A DNA stretch of 64,000 bases from Lojkania enalia (Eukaryota; Ascomycota; Dothideomycetes; Pleosporales): assembly GCA_010094045.1 (NCBI GenBank), contig ML986657.1:39994-103993 (forward strand), given 5' to 3'. A program made the position numbers and the translations under genes. A model generated the notes under the pieces. It ran no database searches. It saw only the letters and a list, made by a program, of their open reading frames with translations, and had not been told where the DNA came from. Below, one piece after another: positions 22,357 to 34,398 of this stretch (positions within the stretch are counted from its first letter, which is position 1; each line of letters begins with the position of its first letter).

Positions 22357-23202
22357 TCAATTAACTTCTAATTTAATCCCCCTCTTCCTACGTTCATTCC
22401 ACCCCTTTTCCTCCCTAGCAATCTCCGTGTTAGTCCAAGGACCTAGCACCTTGTGGCGACCATGAGGCTCATAATTAGCACTTTGCGACTCCTGAATCCT
22501 CCCCGTCGTGGCCCTTTCCACCATCTCCCTCCAAAATTCCGTCATCCTTCTATTATATGTCCTCCACAGCTGCGGCATATGTAGCACATCCTGAACACAG
22601 TACTTCTTAACGATATCTCGCAGAGGCCGCTCATTAAAGACTCCGCGACCTAGGGTGGAATGTTGGTCGAAGAGCTTGGCCACTGTGTCTTTGACATTTT
22701 TCCAGGAGACGAATTGGGCTTGTGGGAGCTGAAGGTCTTTCTCGATGCAGCGCGTAAGGCCGTTGACCGTGCGACGGTTTCCAGAGCTGCAGGTGGCGAG
22801 CTGCATGAGCTGGAGGTCTTGGATGCCTTGGAGATTGATGTGGTAGTGCGCGAAGAGGGCATCTGAGTCGTTGCGGACGTCGAAAAAGACTTTAGGGATT
22901 GTGGCAGATTCTAGGATTGATTGGAGAGTTGTTGAGCTGTTTGTGTGAGATATTGCGGATGTTGAGGCGGGGGTTGTGAATGCAGATACACCCATGATGT
23001 GGATGTCGATGATATAGACTGTTGATGTTGGGGCGATGAGAAGAGTTATAAGGGACAATGTGCCGTAGCGACTGAGATTTAAGCCTTCAAGGTCGATGTA
23101 GAGTGATGGTGGGGAGGTAGGTTGCATGGCTATAGAGATAAGCATAGTGCTTAGCTCCGAAGCTGTGGATACAAAGATTGTATTTACGTTTGGTCCGGAC
23201 AT
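22357..23202 (-). CDS. DEDDy-type 3'-5' exonuclease domain protein (RNase D/WRN-like)
   Basis: 281 residues, single exon, ATG at 23200-23202. The three exonuclease motifs are present: Exo I YIDLEG (D37, E39), Exo II KVFFDVRNDSDALFAHY (about 104-120, likely metal ligand D112) and Exo III YCVQDV with the YxxxD spacing (Y201, D205) that marks the DEDDy subclass. GIQDLQLMQLAT (126-137) fits the conserved segment after Exo II. The protein is little more than the exonuclease fold with a basic C-terminal tail (EKGWNERRKRGIKLEV); no HRDC or helicase domain is present. Such stand-alone domains remove 3' nucleotides from RNA or DNA; its substrate cannot be told. It is flanked by unrelated genes. Confidence 0.85.
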   Translation of the reverse strand: MSGPNVNTIFVSTASELSTMLISIAMQPTSPPSLYIDLEGLNLSRYGTLSLITLLIAPTSTVYIIDIHIMGVSAFTTPASTSAISHTNSSTTLQSILESATIPKVFFDVRNDSDALFAHYHINLQGIQDLQLMQLATCSSGNRRTVNGLTRCIEKDLQLPQAQFVSWKNVKDTVAKLFDQHSTLGRGVFNERPLRDIVKKYCVQDVLHMPQLWRTYNRRMTEFWREMVERATTGRIQESQSANYEPHGRHKVLGPWTNTEIAREEKGWNERRKRGIKLEVN

Positions 23203-23649
23203 TTTTCTGCGTGGTTGTGCGGAACTTTTGGGACTCTGACCTGTTGCTGATTTATATGGATGCTGATGTCAATGAAACAGTTCCAGATAGTTCCAGAAAC
23301 ATGTCTCATGGAGTGTCAAACGCCAAGAATTATCAATATTTTCCTGTCTAAGACCTGTTGCAAAGACATTTAGCATCTGACGTCGTAGGGCACACTAGCC
23401 AAAAGAATTTTAGGGACTATTCCTAGAAGCTTCTTGCATAATTATCGGAGGTTCCGGTGAAGATTGCACGACAGAAGTTTCGCGGATATTCACATATTCA
23501 TTCAGGAAAATGTGTGATATGTCACAATAGCGCGACAATATTTAGAAATCGAATCATTGGGGATTTTATAACGAACAATATCACGGAATAGTCGGTTGCA
23601 TGCGATGCTACAAACAAGCAGTTATTTCATTCTGAAGAAGCCTTGATTA

Positions 23650-23798
23650 TGTCGCGTATCAGGGAGCATTAATTGCTGAGGCAAATATTGATGCATTGAA
23701 GGAGGGTAAGTGGCCTGCTTCGGCAGAAGCTGGCGATGGCGGGACTATATAGGCCTGAAAACAGACCAACTATAATAGGATAGTAGAAACACGTGACA
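23650..23798 (+). mobile_element. Solo LTR, family B copy 1
   Basis: 149 bp from TGTCGCGTATCA to ACACGTGACA, with 4-bp inverted ends TGTC/GACA. The flanks GATTA (23645-23649) and GATGA (23799-23803) form a 5-bp duplication with one mismatch. A TATA-like ACTATATAGG lies inside. It is nearly identical to the copy at 55294. Confidence 0.82.
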
Positions 23799-24794
23799 GA
23801 TGAAGGTGCATATATTTATCTTAGTTCGGGGCACTAGAAATCAAGAACGCCATTTAAGAGCTAAAGAAAGGTGGTTCCAATGAATCATCGATTACGAATG
23901 GTCCTTTTAAAACGGGAAGGGGACCGGCATCATTATCCTTGATAATTTGCTCTATAGCACTCTCATTACTCTGGAGTATCGAGGCAAAGTTGATCGTGTC
24001 CCTCTTCCTTCCACTGCCCATCATTCGCAATATCAGCATTTGAATCTTAAACAACTTTGGCTAACCTGATACCACCCGAGTCTTCATCTACATAGCTCGT
24101 GGAGAGGTTTATAATATGAGATATTAAATTTAGATTCTAGGATGGACAAGCATAAAGTGTTAGGCCTATTTGGCTGTCAGAATCAAAACTGTCAAGCAGA
24201 TCGTATAATTTTGACCGTAACGGCGTGAATAGAAGAGCAGGCCTAGATGGAGGTGTGTTTTAGAAACGAGACAAACTTGGTAGTGGCAGAGATAAGTTGG
24301 TTAAAGCCTGAAGGGACGAAGATGTTAGTCTGTTAGAAGCTATGTTGTCCATCATGTTTGTTATATCTTTTAAAGTGTATAGGCGCGGGTGGAAATTATT
24401 GTAGGGTATGTTGGGATATAGATGTAGGCAAACTTGTGTTTTGGTGTGTATCAGAAGATGCATTGGCGAGAGCTCTATATATTTATAAATCCATCTTTTG
24501 TAAATCTTTTCTATGGCTGTCACCCGGCTGCAATGAAAGTGGGAGCAAGACACTACCAAATTTTGGCAAGCACATATTAGCCACACAACCAGCAACTATG
24601 AATAGCATCGAAAACGCCCGCACGGTCACTTGGCTTTCCTATGAGCAAACGGCATTCACTCTGACAACATTATGGAAGCCCCTATGGTCGATAAATATAC
24701 TCGCTACTAGTAGCCCCATTGCATATTTTATAGCCACACAGTCAAGTTGAATGTGGAATCTCTCATAACCCTTTTCCAAAAGATCGCATCAACC
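23799..24794. other. Intergenic, no supported gene
   Basis: A minus-strand 66-residue frame at 23854-24054 is open but has no recognisable features. The rest is AT-rich. Confidence 0.45.
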
Positions 24795-25061
24795 ATGTAT
24801 ACCATTTCTGCAATCATAGCACTCCACACTATATCCCTGCCAATCTCCTCACGAATAAGAAATTCGCCTTGGTCCCCCCAAAAATCTCTTTTATTGCCTT
24901 TAGTCCTACGCTCAGATATTGAATCACCTTATTACGATAGATCTCATGAAGTCAACCTTGCGCCGCTAGTAGGAGAGCTTAGCGACGATGATTGGATAGA
25001 GGTCGAGGAAGTATATGAAGACGATGAACCTTTCGAGGACTTTCCCCGACCTGGGATATAG
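24795..25061 (+). CDS. Small hypothetical protein with acidic tail
   Basis: The open frame runs from 24747; the ATG at 24795 gives 88 residues beginning MYTISAIIALHTISLPISSR, which could be a signal peptide or a short hydrophobic anchor. The C-terminus is strongly acidic (ELSDDDWIEVEEVYEDDEPF). The acidic DDDWIEVEEVYEDDE text is protein-like, but I recognise no family. It may equally be a chance frame. Confidence 0.33.
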   Translation: MYTISAIIALHTISLPISSRIRNSPWSPQKSLLLPLVLRSDIESPYYDRSHEVNLAPLVGELSDDDWIEVEEVYEDDEPFEDFPRPGI

Positions 25062-25520
25062 AAATCAGCGTACCGCTCTGACATTATCATACTAAGAAAA
25101 TTAAGATGGCGGAAGAGAAGTTGGATACAGAAAAATAAGATAAACGTTGAGTTAATCGAGAAGGAAGTCATAGATACAAATATCATTAAGAAGCGGTGAA
25201 GACCATGAGCGTATTGTATTTCCTTGCGTTGCCATTATCGTATCACCTGCTTGTATTTGAAAATTGGCGGTGCTTCTTATTCCGTGCTTTCTGCTTCGAG
25301 CTATTATTCCTTTGTATTCGCTATCGATGCCGGCAAAATTACAGCCCCAAAGCGACCCACTGTTCTCTACTCGCTTCTTCTAGCGCGACATTGCCCCTAT
25401 TACTATGCAACAACTTTGCGCCACGTTTCCATGACTTTGTGTGCATAAACTCTATAAGTGTGACATAGCATCATTGAATATAGTCCGCATAATTACTCAT
25501 CGGCCTGGCCACACTCGAAA
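25062..25520. other. Intergenic, no supported gene
   Basis: Only short overlapping frames; nothing recognised. Confidence 0.45.
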
Positions 25521-26303
25521 ATGGGGCTCAAATACACCAAAATATTTCATCAACTTATTCGTAACCAGAAACGGGCGCTCCGATTATTTCGTCATCTACC
25601 TTCCTCACATTGGCATAAACTTCGTAAAATGGGTCTCTCGCCCAACGGCGACAAACACCTTGTGCCGGGAGCATGGTGCGATGCTTTCGACAACTTCCCC
25701 AGCGAAAACGCAAATGGGGTCGCCGGCAAAGATAAACCACCGAGCTGGGAGAATAATACGAAGACACGATTCCTATACGGGACTCCGTGGACACTATTAA
25801 ATGTAGATACTAACTCCGAATCATGCATTTAGCTTATGAACAGGCAGATCGGTATCTTTCACTACATCATCCTACGCCTACCAACCTCTCGACAATCCCA
25901 TGGGGCCGGTTGAGCATGAGCCAACCATATTTCATGTTCCTCCAAAGTGGGATTCTGGATTCCAACTGCGGCACTTGGTTGTGAATCTCGCGAAGATAGC
26001 GAACATGACGAATACCAGGGTGACGAAGTGGGCCATCAACTTGTCAAAGGGCATCAAGTCATGCGTGAAAACGCTCGTCTCCAACTCGAGAAATTCTTAT
26101 GCGAAGTACCTGGCAACGGCAAGGAGATAGAAGCATGGTGCCAACGCAGGCACGATGAGTCCGAGGACACCAAGGTGCTCAGCAAGAGTATAGAGTACTC
26201 TAAGGTGGGCTAAGGCGCCGAGACGGAAATAGAGAGGCACGATCAGGACTTGAAGGACTTCTTGAAGGAATTAGCTAGGCCTGAGTGGAAACTGTTTAGT
26301 TGA
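25521..26303 (+). pseudogene. Decayed gene of unknown family
   Basis: Coding-like text appears in steps. The frame from the ATG at 25521 reads a basic N-terminus (KRALRLFRHLPSSHWHKLRK) up to about 25800. A second frame, about 25833-25988, reads AYEQADRYLSLHH to DSNCGTWL. The first frame then resumes with ESREDSEHDEYQGDEVGHQL and ENARLQLEKFLCEVPGNGKE to a TAA at 26211-26213. After that stop the same frame continues ETEIERHDQDLKDFLKELAR and ends at TGA 26301-26303. No splice sites reconcile the frame changes cleanly, so I read it as a frameshifted gene with one nonsense codon. Function unknown. Confidence 0.45.
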
Positions 26304-27692
26304 AAATGGTGAAAGAGCGCTTCCAGGGGCAATGGCTTGGGATGAAGACGTCATGGAACTGCGGACCAAGAATTCTCCTTGAAACCATTCAGGGGAAATA
26401 ATAAAAGAGGAAGGAAAGTAAATATTTTTCTCCTTTAGCGCGCGCTGTAATTGGGATTTATTAGTTGTATCATACCCTGTACTTTCTTAGGTTAGATTAT
26501 TTCAGCGACCTTACCAGTATAGGTTTCCTCCGGACCATACTTCAATACACGTATGGCACTCTGAAGCTTCAAATTTGTTGAGACCTCAAATAGTTCCCTA
26601 TCTTGACCAATCAAGTAGATTCTCCTTCACCTGTGCTAAAGTTTGCCAACCGGATTCCGGGCTTGTGGTCGACATGTTGCTCAAGCAAGCATAGACGAAC
26701 ATACAAATGCCATGCCGCCCTGCGTGAATCGCAGGTCCCCTCTACAATGCCATTAATACGCTCGTCTGAAGTAGTTTAACCAAGCGCTTGGTAGATATAT
26801 ATGACCGGATCTATTCGAGTGGGGACGTGGGGAGTCACGGCATCAACCAAGAAAATATCCCGGAAACAAGCCCCCGACAGACAGATCACCCGCCTCCAAG
26901 GTCACCCGGCAGAGGCGTCTCATGCCTTTAGGGCTGAGGTTTTGGATTGCCTTAAAGTGGGGTGTGGGGTTTGATGCACGTGACCTAGTATTGGACTCGA
27001 ATGGTATCAGTAAGGGTATACGATGCATTTTATTGTGCACGTCGCTCAAACAGAACCGACCGACACAATGTAAAGGCACGCTGAAAAGAAGCTTAACGCA
27101 CAATCAACACTATACAAACTTCTAATATCGCAGTATCCCAATTGCCGGGCCTTGGCTCGTGGTCCGTGCTCTGCCTTAACCGTCGCGAATCTGCAACGCC
27201 ACAAGTTTCATCCCTCTTTCCATTCATGGTTCGACCACTCCTATCGCGCTATCATGATAGTATGCATAGGGAACATCGCAGGATAGGCTACTGTGGAACC
27301 AGCGTTGTCAAGCAGACAGTCGTATGCGGAGTCAAAGCATTGAAAGCCGAGGTGTATCGGTTCCAGTTCGAGGATGTGCAGTGTGTGAAGATGACAGTTC
27401 CGGCCCTTAGCCACGCACTCTCTGTGATGCTATTCCCTCCTTCTCTCGCTGATCTCTTGGTTTGTTGTTTATACTTGTTAGCCCTTCAACCCAATTGCCG
27501 ATTTTCGTCTCCGTGAGTCCTTTTCTGGCGTTTGGTGCTCCTGGAAGGTGATCGATCCCTTTGTAATTTCTCGTCTTCTTTTTCAGTATATCTAGTCCTA
27601 TCGAAAACTTATCTTATTTCGCCAGGCGGCCGCGCAGGTCGCGATAATCCGAAAGTTTAATCAAGAGTTGGGAAAACAGGCCGGTCGGCAAG
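26304..27692. other. Intergenic and 5' region of the next gene
   Basis: No supported gene. A frame at 27142-27516 lies in the presumed 5' leader of the tetraspan gene and looks non-coding. Confidence 0.45.
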
Positions 27693-28575
27693 ATGAGGAG
27701 ACCCGAATTCAAGATGCCGGCGCTGCCCAAGATGCCATCAATGAAGCCCAGGATGACCAACCTTTTCAAACGAGAACCTGTGTTTAATCGACCAGTATGC
27801 ACGGAGCGGCGATACCGAGTCGCGCGGATACTCTATGTCGTGTTCCTTTCGTCACTCGTCGCGCTATCAATAGCGGTTGTCGTTCTCAAAGCTATGACGA
27901 TCGCATTCATCGAAGAGAACAAGGGCATCGGATTCATGTTCGAAACTAGCAGCTCCGGGTCTACTCTACTCGCCGCGCTGCCTCGAATGCTCTATGTTGC
28001 GCCAGCGAAGATCTCCATTGTGGCAGCAGTCATTTCGATCTTCATTGGGACTGCGCATCTCGCATTCGTTGTACGAGACTGGAAGGACGGGAAGAAGGTT
28101 CGACTGCCAACATGATCCGCGAATTATGGTTATTGACAAAGTATAGACACAAGCATATTCTTTTTGCCGCAATAGCATGTTCGTACACCTAACCAATAGC
28201 ATGCTCGTCCTTTTTAGTTTAGTCTCCATCTACGTAACGCACAAAATGACATCGCACTTCTCCGCGCGCTATGTAAATTTTAAAGCGGATCACACTGACG
28301 AGGGCGTCTGGTACCGGATCGGAACCTTCGACCTCGAAACGTGGAGCTGTGAGTTGAAGACCGAACCTGGCGCCAAAATTGTATGGGAGGACTATGGAAT
28401 GCAATGCGAGATCGAAATAGCGGCACGATGGGTCATGATTCCGTTCATGATTTGCGCGTTTGCGGTTGCGCTGACGACAATTTGGGGGATGGTGACTTAT
28501 CGACGGGATCCGGATGGGGAGCGCATCAAGACCGAGGATTTGGGACTTGAGATGGGGAAGTTTAATGCAATATAA
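27693..28575 (+). CDS. Four-helix (tetraspan) membrane protein, same family as 6426-7208
   Basis: Proposed exons 27693-28097 and 28147-28575, in phase, joined by a 49-bp intron (donor GTTCGA is weak, acceptor AGTATAG), giving 277 residues. A basic Pro/Met-rich N-terminus (MRRPEFKMPALPKMPSMKPR) is followed by helices at about 45-70, 101-126, 150-170 and 236-256. The loop before the last helix has Cys residues (SCELKTEPG, QCEIEIAARW). RWVMIPFMIC at the start of helix 4 matches RWLTIPLMIC in the gene at 6426-7208, and the intron after helix 2 is in the same place, so the two are likely paralogues. The exact acceptor is uncertain; alternatives near 28175 or 28199 break the frame. Function unknown; probably plasma or internal membrane. 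Confidence 0.68.
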
Positions 28576-29733
28576 GCTCCTCTCTGACTTGGTGCGAAAA
28601 GTACTTTGCTTGGCGCGGTGTGGTATGGGAAGGCTTTGTGTTTTCAGTTTCTCCATCATCAGTAATCGTGGGGCGAGTATTCATACCCTACTTTCGCTCA
28701 GCGTTATTCGGCCTAGATTAGACGTCTTGCTGGTCTCTTGTCTATCTCCACCGAAGCGCTATATTTCGGTATTAGAAGATTCTGATTGTGGCTATTCCAA
28801 GTGTTGGTTGCCACGGTAGGGTAGATGGGGTGGACTTAGTCTTTTGTAGATGAGTTCGTAATGAAAGCCTTCTCTTGTTATGAAGTTTTCATACCTAACC
28901 TATTGTTTGAGCCTAATCTCAAGTCCAACGCGGGGATTGTGTAGTTTAGAGAACGATACTGAGATCCAGAACGTGTGGCATTCGTAATCTGTGAAGTAGG
29001 GAAGTGGCATTCGTCGAGCGTTATACACATTTGGTGGTGGGCGTAGAGCACAAAGCTGATATCTCTGTTATCTACATCTACGCAGGTAGGCTGGGACGGG
29101 TAATGCACGTGCGCATAGCTTTAAGTATTGTAGATGTAAAGACGAACCTGGACATCACAGAGGCAGATTTATTGGTGCACTGATTGCTAAACCTGGGAAA
29201 GCAGTCATTGGAATGTACGCCATATAGCGTAATCTTACCGCGGGAAAGCCGCCGAAGTTGGCGGGATGCTTTGAAGATATGATGATATATAGTGTCCTTG
29301 TAGAGTTACAAGAACGAGACAGACATGATTCTTAAGCCTGCGGCCATCATATTCATCCCGTCTAAGCAACAACGATAAGCCACTGAGAATAGATAATTTC
29401 GCGTCATGGACGGCGCGAATGGAGGTCAGGGTTGAACAAGTATTCATCTGAGATAAAAACAATGTTTATGAAGCGCGTTGAAACTGAGCAATCCGCACAC
29501 TCAAAACACTCGAAATGCAATCCAGACGAAAGCATAATTCCATATGGTGAATGTAGCGGCGCGGACGGTTGGTCTGCCTACGTCAGTGCCCACGCTCCTC
29601 CTACTGACAGGCGACAGGCGCCAACGTCGCGATGGGTTAGGCGCGTCGTGAACCCGACCTCAACACCAAACATTCGTCGTCCCTCACCACTCCCACGCCG
29701 ACTGCAAGTCTCACAGCCATCCCGATACACATC
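28576..29733. other. Intergenic, no supported gene
   Basis: Only short frames on both strands; presumably the rtt106 promoter at its right end. Confidence 0.5.
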
Positions 29734-31259
29734 ATGGCGGGTTTGCACCCACAGGAGATTGATATAGCCTTCGCAGGGGACCATGAGTTGAAGAAAAGAG
29801 TGCATGCTGTCATTGGTTGGTCTCCTTTCTGATCGCGGTTCTCGATTTAGGAGACAGACAGTTACTGACAGGGACGACCAGATCAGAATCCCACCCAGAG
29901 TACACTGTTTCGCGACATCTCTACATACATCCTGAATCAGACACCGCAAGCCTCGACCGAACCGGCATCGAAGAAGCGCAAGATCGACGACAGCAATGGC
30001 GTACAGAACGGTGCTACCAAAGGCGACAGTAGCTTAGCCAACACGGCGGTTAAGGCATGGCGGAGTTATCCTGGTGTCAGCTTCTCTATCCCGCAGCGGA
30101 AGAAATTCGCGCTCGAGCTGGTATCGAATAAAAACGAAGGGGGCATTAGGGCGGTTGGCGCCGATGGGAACGTTGAGTTCGGCATTGCCTGGAAGGACGT
30201 TGGTGAGCACCCCGCTCGCTCTTTGTCGCCGCCTTGGACTTGGTCGAATAATGTACACTTCGAAGATTTGCGCTAATAGACGTCCCCAGATCAGATATTC
30301 TGTCTCCCAGTCCCCGAGAAGACCAAACGCCAGCATAATTTCATTGTCATACCGGTCCACGGTGACGGCGTGAGTCCCGTCCCCGAACATCTCAAAGTTT
30401 CCCCGCCAGAACCCATCGTGTGGACGTTCGAGGAGGCAACAGGCAAGAATATTGTCGAAGGAGAGGACCCGGGCCCGGGCCAAATGGCAGAGGCAATACA
30501 TCATTGCTTAATACAAGCCGGCGCTGGAAAATATGTCATTTTCCCTGATGCTGAGGAATTCGAGAGCGCAATAGCGCAGAGCCATCGCAAGGGCGAGAAA
30601 GCATATCACGTCAAGGCGCACCGGGGCAGCAAAGAAGGTCCAAAGCGCAATATTCCCCGCTTCAAGGTAATCAATTGCTGACCTAGCATGCAGGCTACCT
30701 CTTCTTCACCTCTGTCGGCATAGTATGGGGCTTCAAGAAACCCCTCGCATTCTTCGACTTCGCCTCTATAAACTCCATATCCTATACCGCTGTCCTCCGC
30801 AACACCTTTAATCTCAACATCGCTACGCCAATCCAGGAATTCGAATTCGGAATGATCGATCAGGCAGACTACTCGGGCATCAACGACTATGTACAGAAGC
30901 ATAGTTTGCAAGACGCCAGCATGGCTGCCGAGCGAAGAGCCAAGAAACTCAATGTTAATCCACCGATTGTGAAACCAAATGGCACAAATGGCGCGGTCGT
31001 CGAGGAAGAAGATGGCGAGACAGAGCTACAGAAAGCGGAGAGGATGTTGCAGGATCAGGAGGACGAGGAGGAGGAAGATTACGATCCAGGGAGTGAGGGA
31101 GAAAGCGATGGAAGCGGAACAGATTCTGAAGACGAAGGCGGGGAGGGCTATGACGCGGGCAAAGGCGAAGAGTACGAAGAGGGATATGAAGAAGGATATG
31201 AAGAGGGATACGAAGAGGGGGAGGGCGAAGAACTGGATGCTCATGAAGAAGAGTACTAA
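29734..31259 (+). CDS. rtt106: Histone chaperone Rtt106
   Basis: Four exons (29734-29815, 29882-30202, 30290-30637, 30694-31259) sum to 1,317 bases in frame, 438 residues. Introns are 66, 87 and 56 bp. The N-terminal helical dimerisation segment reads [19 protein letters not shown] basic patch follows, and then the tandem PH core begins [20 protein letters not shown] and contains [40 protein letters not shown] and [17 protein letters not shown]. This is the Rtt106/Pob3-like double PH fold, which binds H3-H4 (especially H3K56ac) and deposits it during replication and silencing. The C-terminus is a long acidic tail (about residues 350-438) with repeated EEGYEEGY units. The conserved order and intact frame make it the best housekeeping anchor of the window. 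The middle introns were placed by family continuity. Confidence 0.93.
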
Positions 31260-31987
31260 GCCATGTCTTAGCCGTATATTATTGGATATTTATCTACAAT
31301 ACGGCATCTTTATGTACCGCCTACAGTAGGATATATATTTTGATCTTCAACCGCGCTGCGATCCGGCACGATTATGACGACCCCTTAGCTTCTCTCCACT
31401 CTTTACATGTCTTTTCATCTTTTACCGATCCGGGTTATCGCTCTCGAAGCACAGCCCGGGTTCACGCAGAATGTCTAGTCACATCATTATCTTGCGTCGC
31501 ATCTTTGCCTATCATACTTTTAAGATTTTAGGGGGCGGTATTAAGTATTAGATTTCTATAAATTCTGGATAAGATTCATTCTTTTCATTTGTGGCGAAGT
31601 TGGCATAGCACATAAGTGGCAGGCAAGCATGATTATAAAATAGAAATAATTACACGCCCAAGATTAAGTGAACATTATAGCTAGTTTATACCCCCAATTT
31701 TCAGTAGGCAAGGTCACTGATAAGTCAAGAATAAATCATACCTAACTAGGGATGATTACCATCCTCTGCACCCGAGAACTACATCAGTACCATTCGCTCC
31801 TTCTTAACAACCCAACACTCCTCGCCACACAAATTTATCATACCGATTAAGCAACCAGAGAGAGCCCTACGAACCACGAAACTCTACAATTCATATCTAT
31901 CAATACCTGCCCATTAGCCACACCCAGCAGTCCACACTGTCTCCCTCACGACGCCAAACAATATCCTCACGTCTCCGCCACGCCCAC
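31260..31987. other. Intergenic, AT-rich
   Basis: No feature recognised between the rtt106 stop and the next start. Confidence 0.5.
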
Positions 31988-32554
31988 ATGCTCACGCTGG
32001 TCCTATCTTCCATCCTCTTAATCACCCTCCCAATTCTGTCCACATACTTCACCCAGCTAGCCCATGAGGACGCATCAAGCCTAACGCCAACCGCACTCCC
32101 CTCCTCGCCAACCCTCATATCAAGTGTTTTAAAAGACCAGATACGAAAATCAGATCACCAAGCACCACCCACGAGACGAAGGCCCTGGGGCCTGCCTATC
32201 CCTACAGCACGGCCGAACACACATATCCTGCGCTCGAGACCGGATTCACCGCTCACGCCCGCCGACGCGCCGATTTACGCTTATGAGCATCCTGACACGC
32301 CCTCGCCCGCAAACCCTGGACCACCACTAAACCTCCTACCAACGACAAGCGCAGTATCCGCTTCCGAACTCTTGGCGCTAGTCCTTAAACCCCTTAGACG
32401 CCTCGCACTATTTGCTATCGCGCTGCTCGCGTTATGCGGGTTCACGGTGCTGGCAGCACATATTATGGTTTGGGTTATCTTGAACAAGGCTGAGAAGGTG
32501 GGCAATAGGAGAGGGATAGGAGGGGGTGAGGCAAGGGTTTGTGTATGTGGATGA
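31988..32554 (+). CDS. Small membrane protein, two hydrophobic segments, proline-rich middle
   Basis: 188 residues from the ATG at 31988, single exon. The N-terminus MLTLVLSSILLITLPILSTY is a signal peptide or anchor. Residues about 30-115 are Pro/Ser/Thr/Arg-rich. A second hydrophobic stretch (about 135-165, RLALFAIALLALCGFTVLAA) precedes a Gly/Arg tail. No family recognised. The composition and single open frame support a real gene, but the C-terminal end could differ if an intron removes the last codons. Confidence 0.5.
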   Translation: MLTLVLSSILLITLPILSTYFTQLAHEDASSLTPTALPSSPTLISSVLKDQIRKSDHQAPPTRRRPWGLPIPTARPNTHILRSRPDSPLTPADAPIYAYEHPDTPSPANPGPPLNLLPTTSAVSASELLALVLKPLRRLALFAIALLALCGFTVLAAHIMVWVILNKAEKVGNRRGIGGGEARVCVCG

Positions 32555-33196
32555 TTGGTAAGGAGGGATGAAGGGGATAGTATGGTATCAATGCTTATAT
32601 AAGCAACGAGGGGGTGGAGAATACGGTTTGGTGGCAGGGTGAGCGGATTTGGTGGTGCGCAGGTGCTTAAGGTATTAGTTGAGTTGATTTGGATAAGAGG
32701 GCAGCGGGCGTATTTAATGGGAAGAAGTATGGTGGATGAAAGGACGTAACGTGGAATTGGAACTGAAAGATGCACACGTTTGCAAAACCCTAGAAACAAA
32801 TGGTACTAGACATTTACAAAATAGGATTCTAGGAAATATTCCGAACTTCCAACAGCAGAATTATGAAAGACTAAGCTAAGATTCTTACCCGCACGCTACT
32901 CTTCGGGTATCAAACGGCTTCATTTTCTTATTGTTAGAAAAAAAAAAAAAAAAATGCCAGTAACCTAAATACCGTTAAATCCCAATAAAATAATCACGAA
33001 CCAAATTTAACTACTCCAATATCCAAAACTCTAGACAACCCACTCTATTACACACCCCCTCCCTTCTCCAACGCTCCTATTCCCTCACCCCATAACTCAT
33101 GTCGCCCCCCTCTTGAAACCTCGCTTGATCGTGCGCCCGGTGAAGTAGACGCATAGCGCGTACCACGGGGTATTCTCCGCTCAACGCTCTGAAATG
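32555..33196. other. Intergenic with A17 run
   Basis: Convergent 3' ends of two genes. A homopolymer of 17 A lies at 32938-32954. No gene seen. Confidence 0.6.
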
Positions 33197-34398
33197 CTAA
33201 CCCTCATCGCCAGAGTTGCGGCTCGCCATCCGAATAGCTTCTTCTGCGGCGATTGCGGCGACGTTGGGGCGCTGGACTTGTGCAGCATCGGAGGCATTGG
33301 TGGGGGGTTTGAAGAGTTTGGCCTAGTGTGGATTAGTGGTTATCGTAGTGCAGTATATCGAACGTGCAAAGGTATAAGAAAAGGGTATAGAGAATGTGCA
33401 CAATGCCGGAAGGCGGGAGAGCTATGCGGAATCCGATTATCGAAAGGCTGGTGATGTGATGGGGCGATACGCACCTCGTGATCATCAAAGTCTTGTCCAG
33501 GATTGACGGTCTGATACTCTACCGTCTTGACGATCTTGTATATGCCGAATGCCAGTAGAGTCCCCATTAGCGGCCCAAACCAGTAGATATAGTGGTATCC
33601 GGGGAAGACGTGTGTTACGACGCAGGGACCGAATGATCGAGCAGGATTGAGTGAGCCACCAGTGAAGAACACGCCGACAAGTTCGGCAACGAAAAGTGCC
33701 AGTCCGATTCCAATGGGCGCTAGATACGTCGCTTTGTGCTTCTCAGCTGCGAGCATAAAGATGGTGAATACGAGAAGCGCGGTCAAAAACATTTCGAGGA
33801 ACACGCCGCGAGCGATCGACGTCCCGTAGCCGAGTGTTGTAGAGACGTTGAGGGGGCCGGGCAGGATTGCGTCGACGATGCCAGCGGCACACATTCCCGC
33901 AATCATCTGCGCGAAGAAGCACAGAACGGCTCGAATAGGCGTCAATACCCCGACAAGGTAGAGACCGAGCGTTACCTAGATAGGATATGTTAAAAAGAGT
34001 TCAGGCCTTTCATGTACTCTTTATACACTTACAGCCGGATTGAAAAGTCCACCAGAGACTCGGAAAAATACCCACACATTCACCATCAAGCTGAAGCCGA
34101 AACTCAACGCGATAAACAACAGCACACTCGTATTCGGTGCCTGCGTGATGCTCCCAGCCTCTTGTCCTGCTGTGGCTCTATCGCTATAGATTGCTGCCGT
34201 ATTGGCAACCTGGGTGCCCCCGAAAGCGAAAAACAGGAACATGAATGTGCCTGCGAACTCAGCCGCCGCAGCTACGGCTTCGTTTCTCCATTTGCCAGAC
34301 AATGAAGATTGCTGCTGGGCTATTTCGCCATTTGTGACGCCTTTTTTTGCCTTCTCTTTTGTGTGGAGAGGGAGGATATTGCGTGAGACACGAGCCAT
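33197..34398 (-). CDS. Aquaporin (MIP family channel)
   Basis: Three exons on the minus strand (34398-34033, 33975-33475, 33322-33197) with introns of 57 and 152 bp, all phase 0; 330 residues. The first NPA box is split by intron 1 and reads GGLFNPAVTLG after splicing. The second reads GGSLNPARSFGP. Six helices plus the two half-helices can be traced from AEFAGTFMFLFFAFGG to FGPLMGTLLAFGIYKIV. The Arg after the second NPA is the selectivity-filter Arg. The loop lengths look water-channel-like rather than glyceroporin-like (no NPARD Asp). The N-terminus is a hydrophilic cytosolic region of about 40 residues and the C-terminus ends RMASRNSGDEG. It lies in the plasma membrane and conducts water. 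The initiator is the ATG at 34396-34398. Confidence 0.93.
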
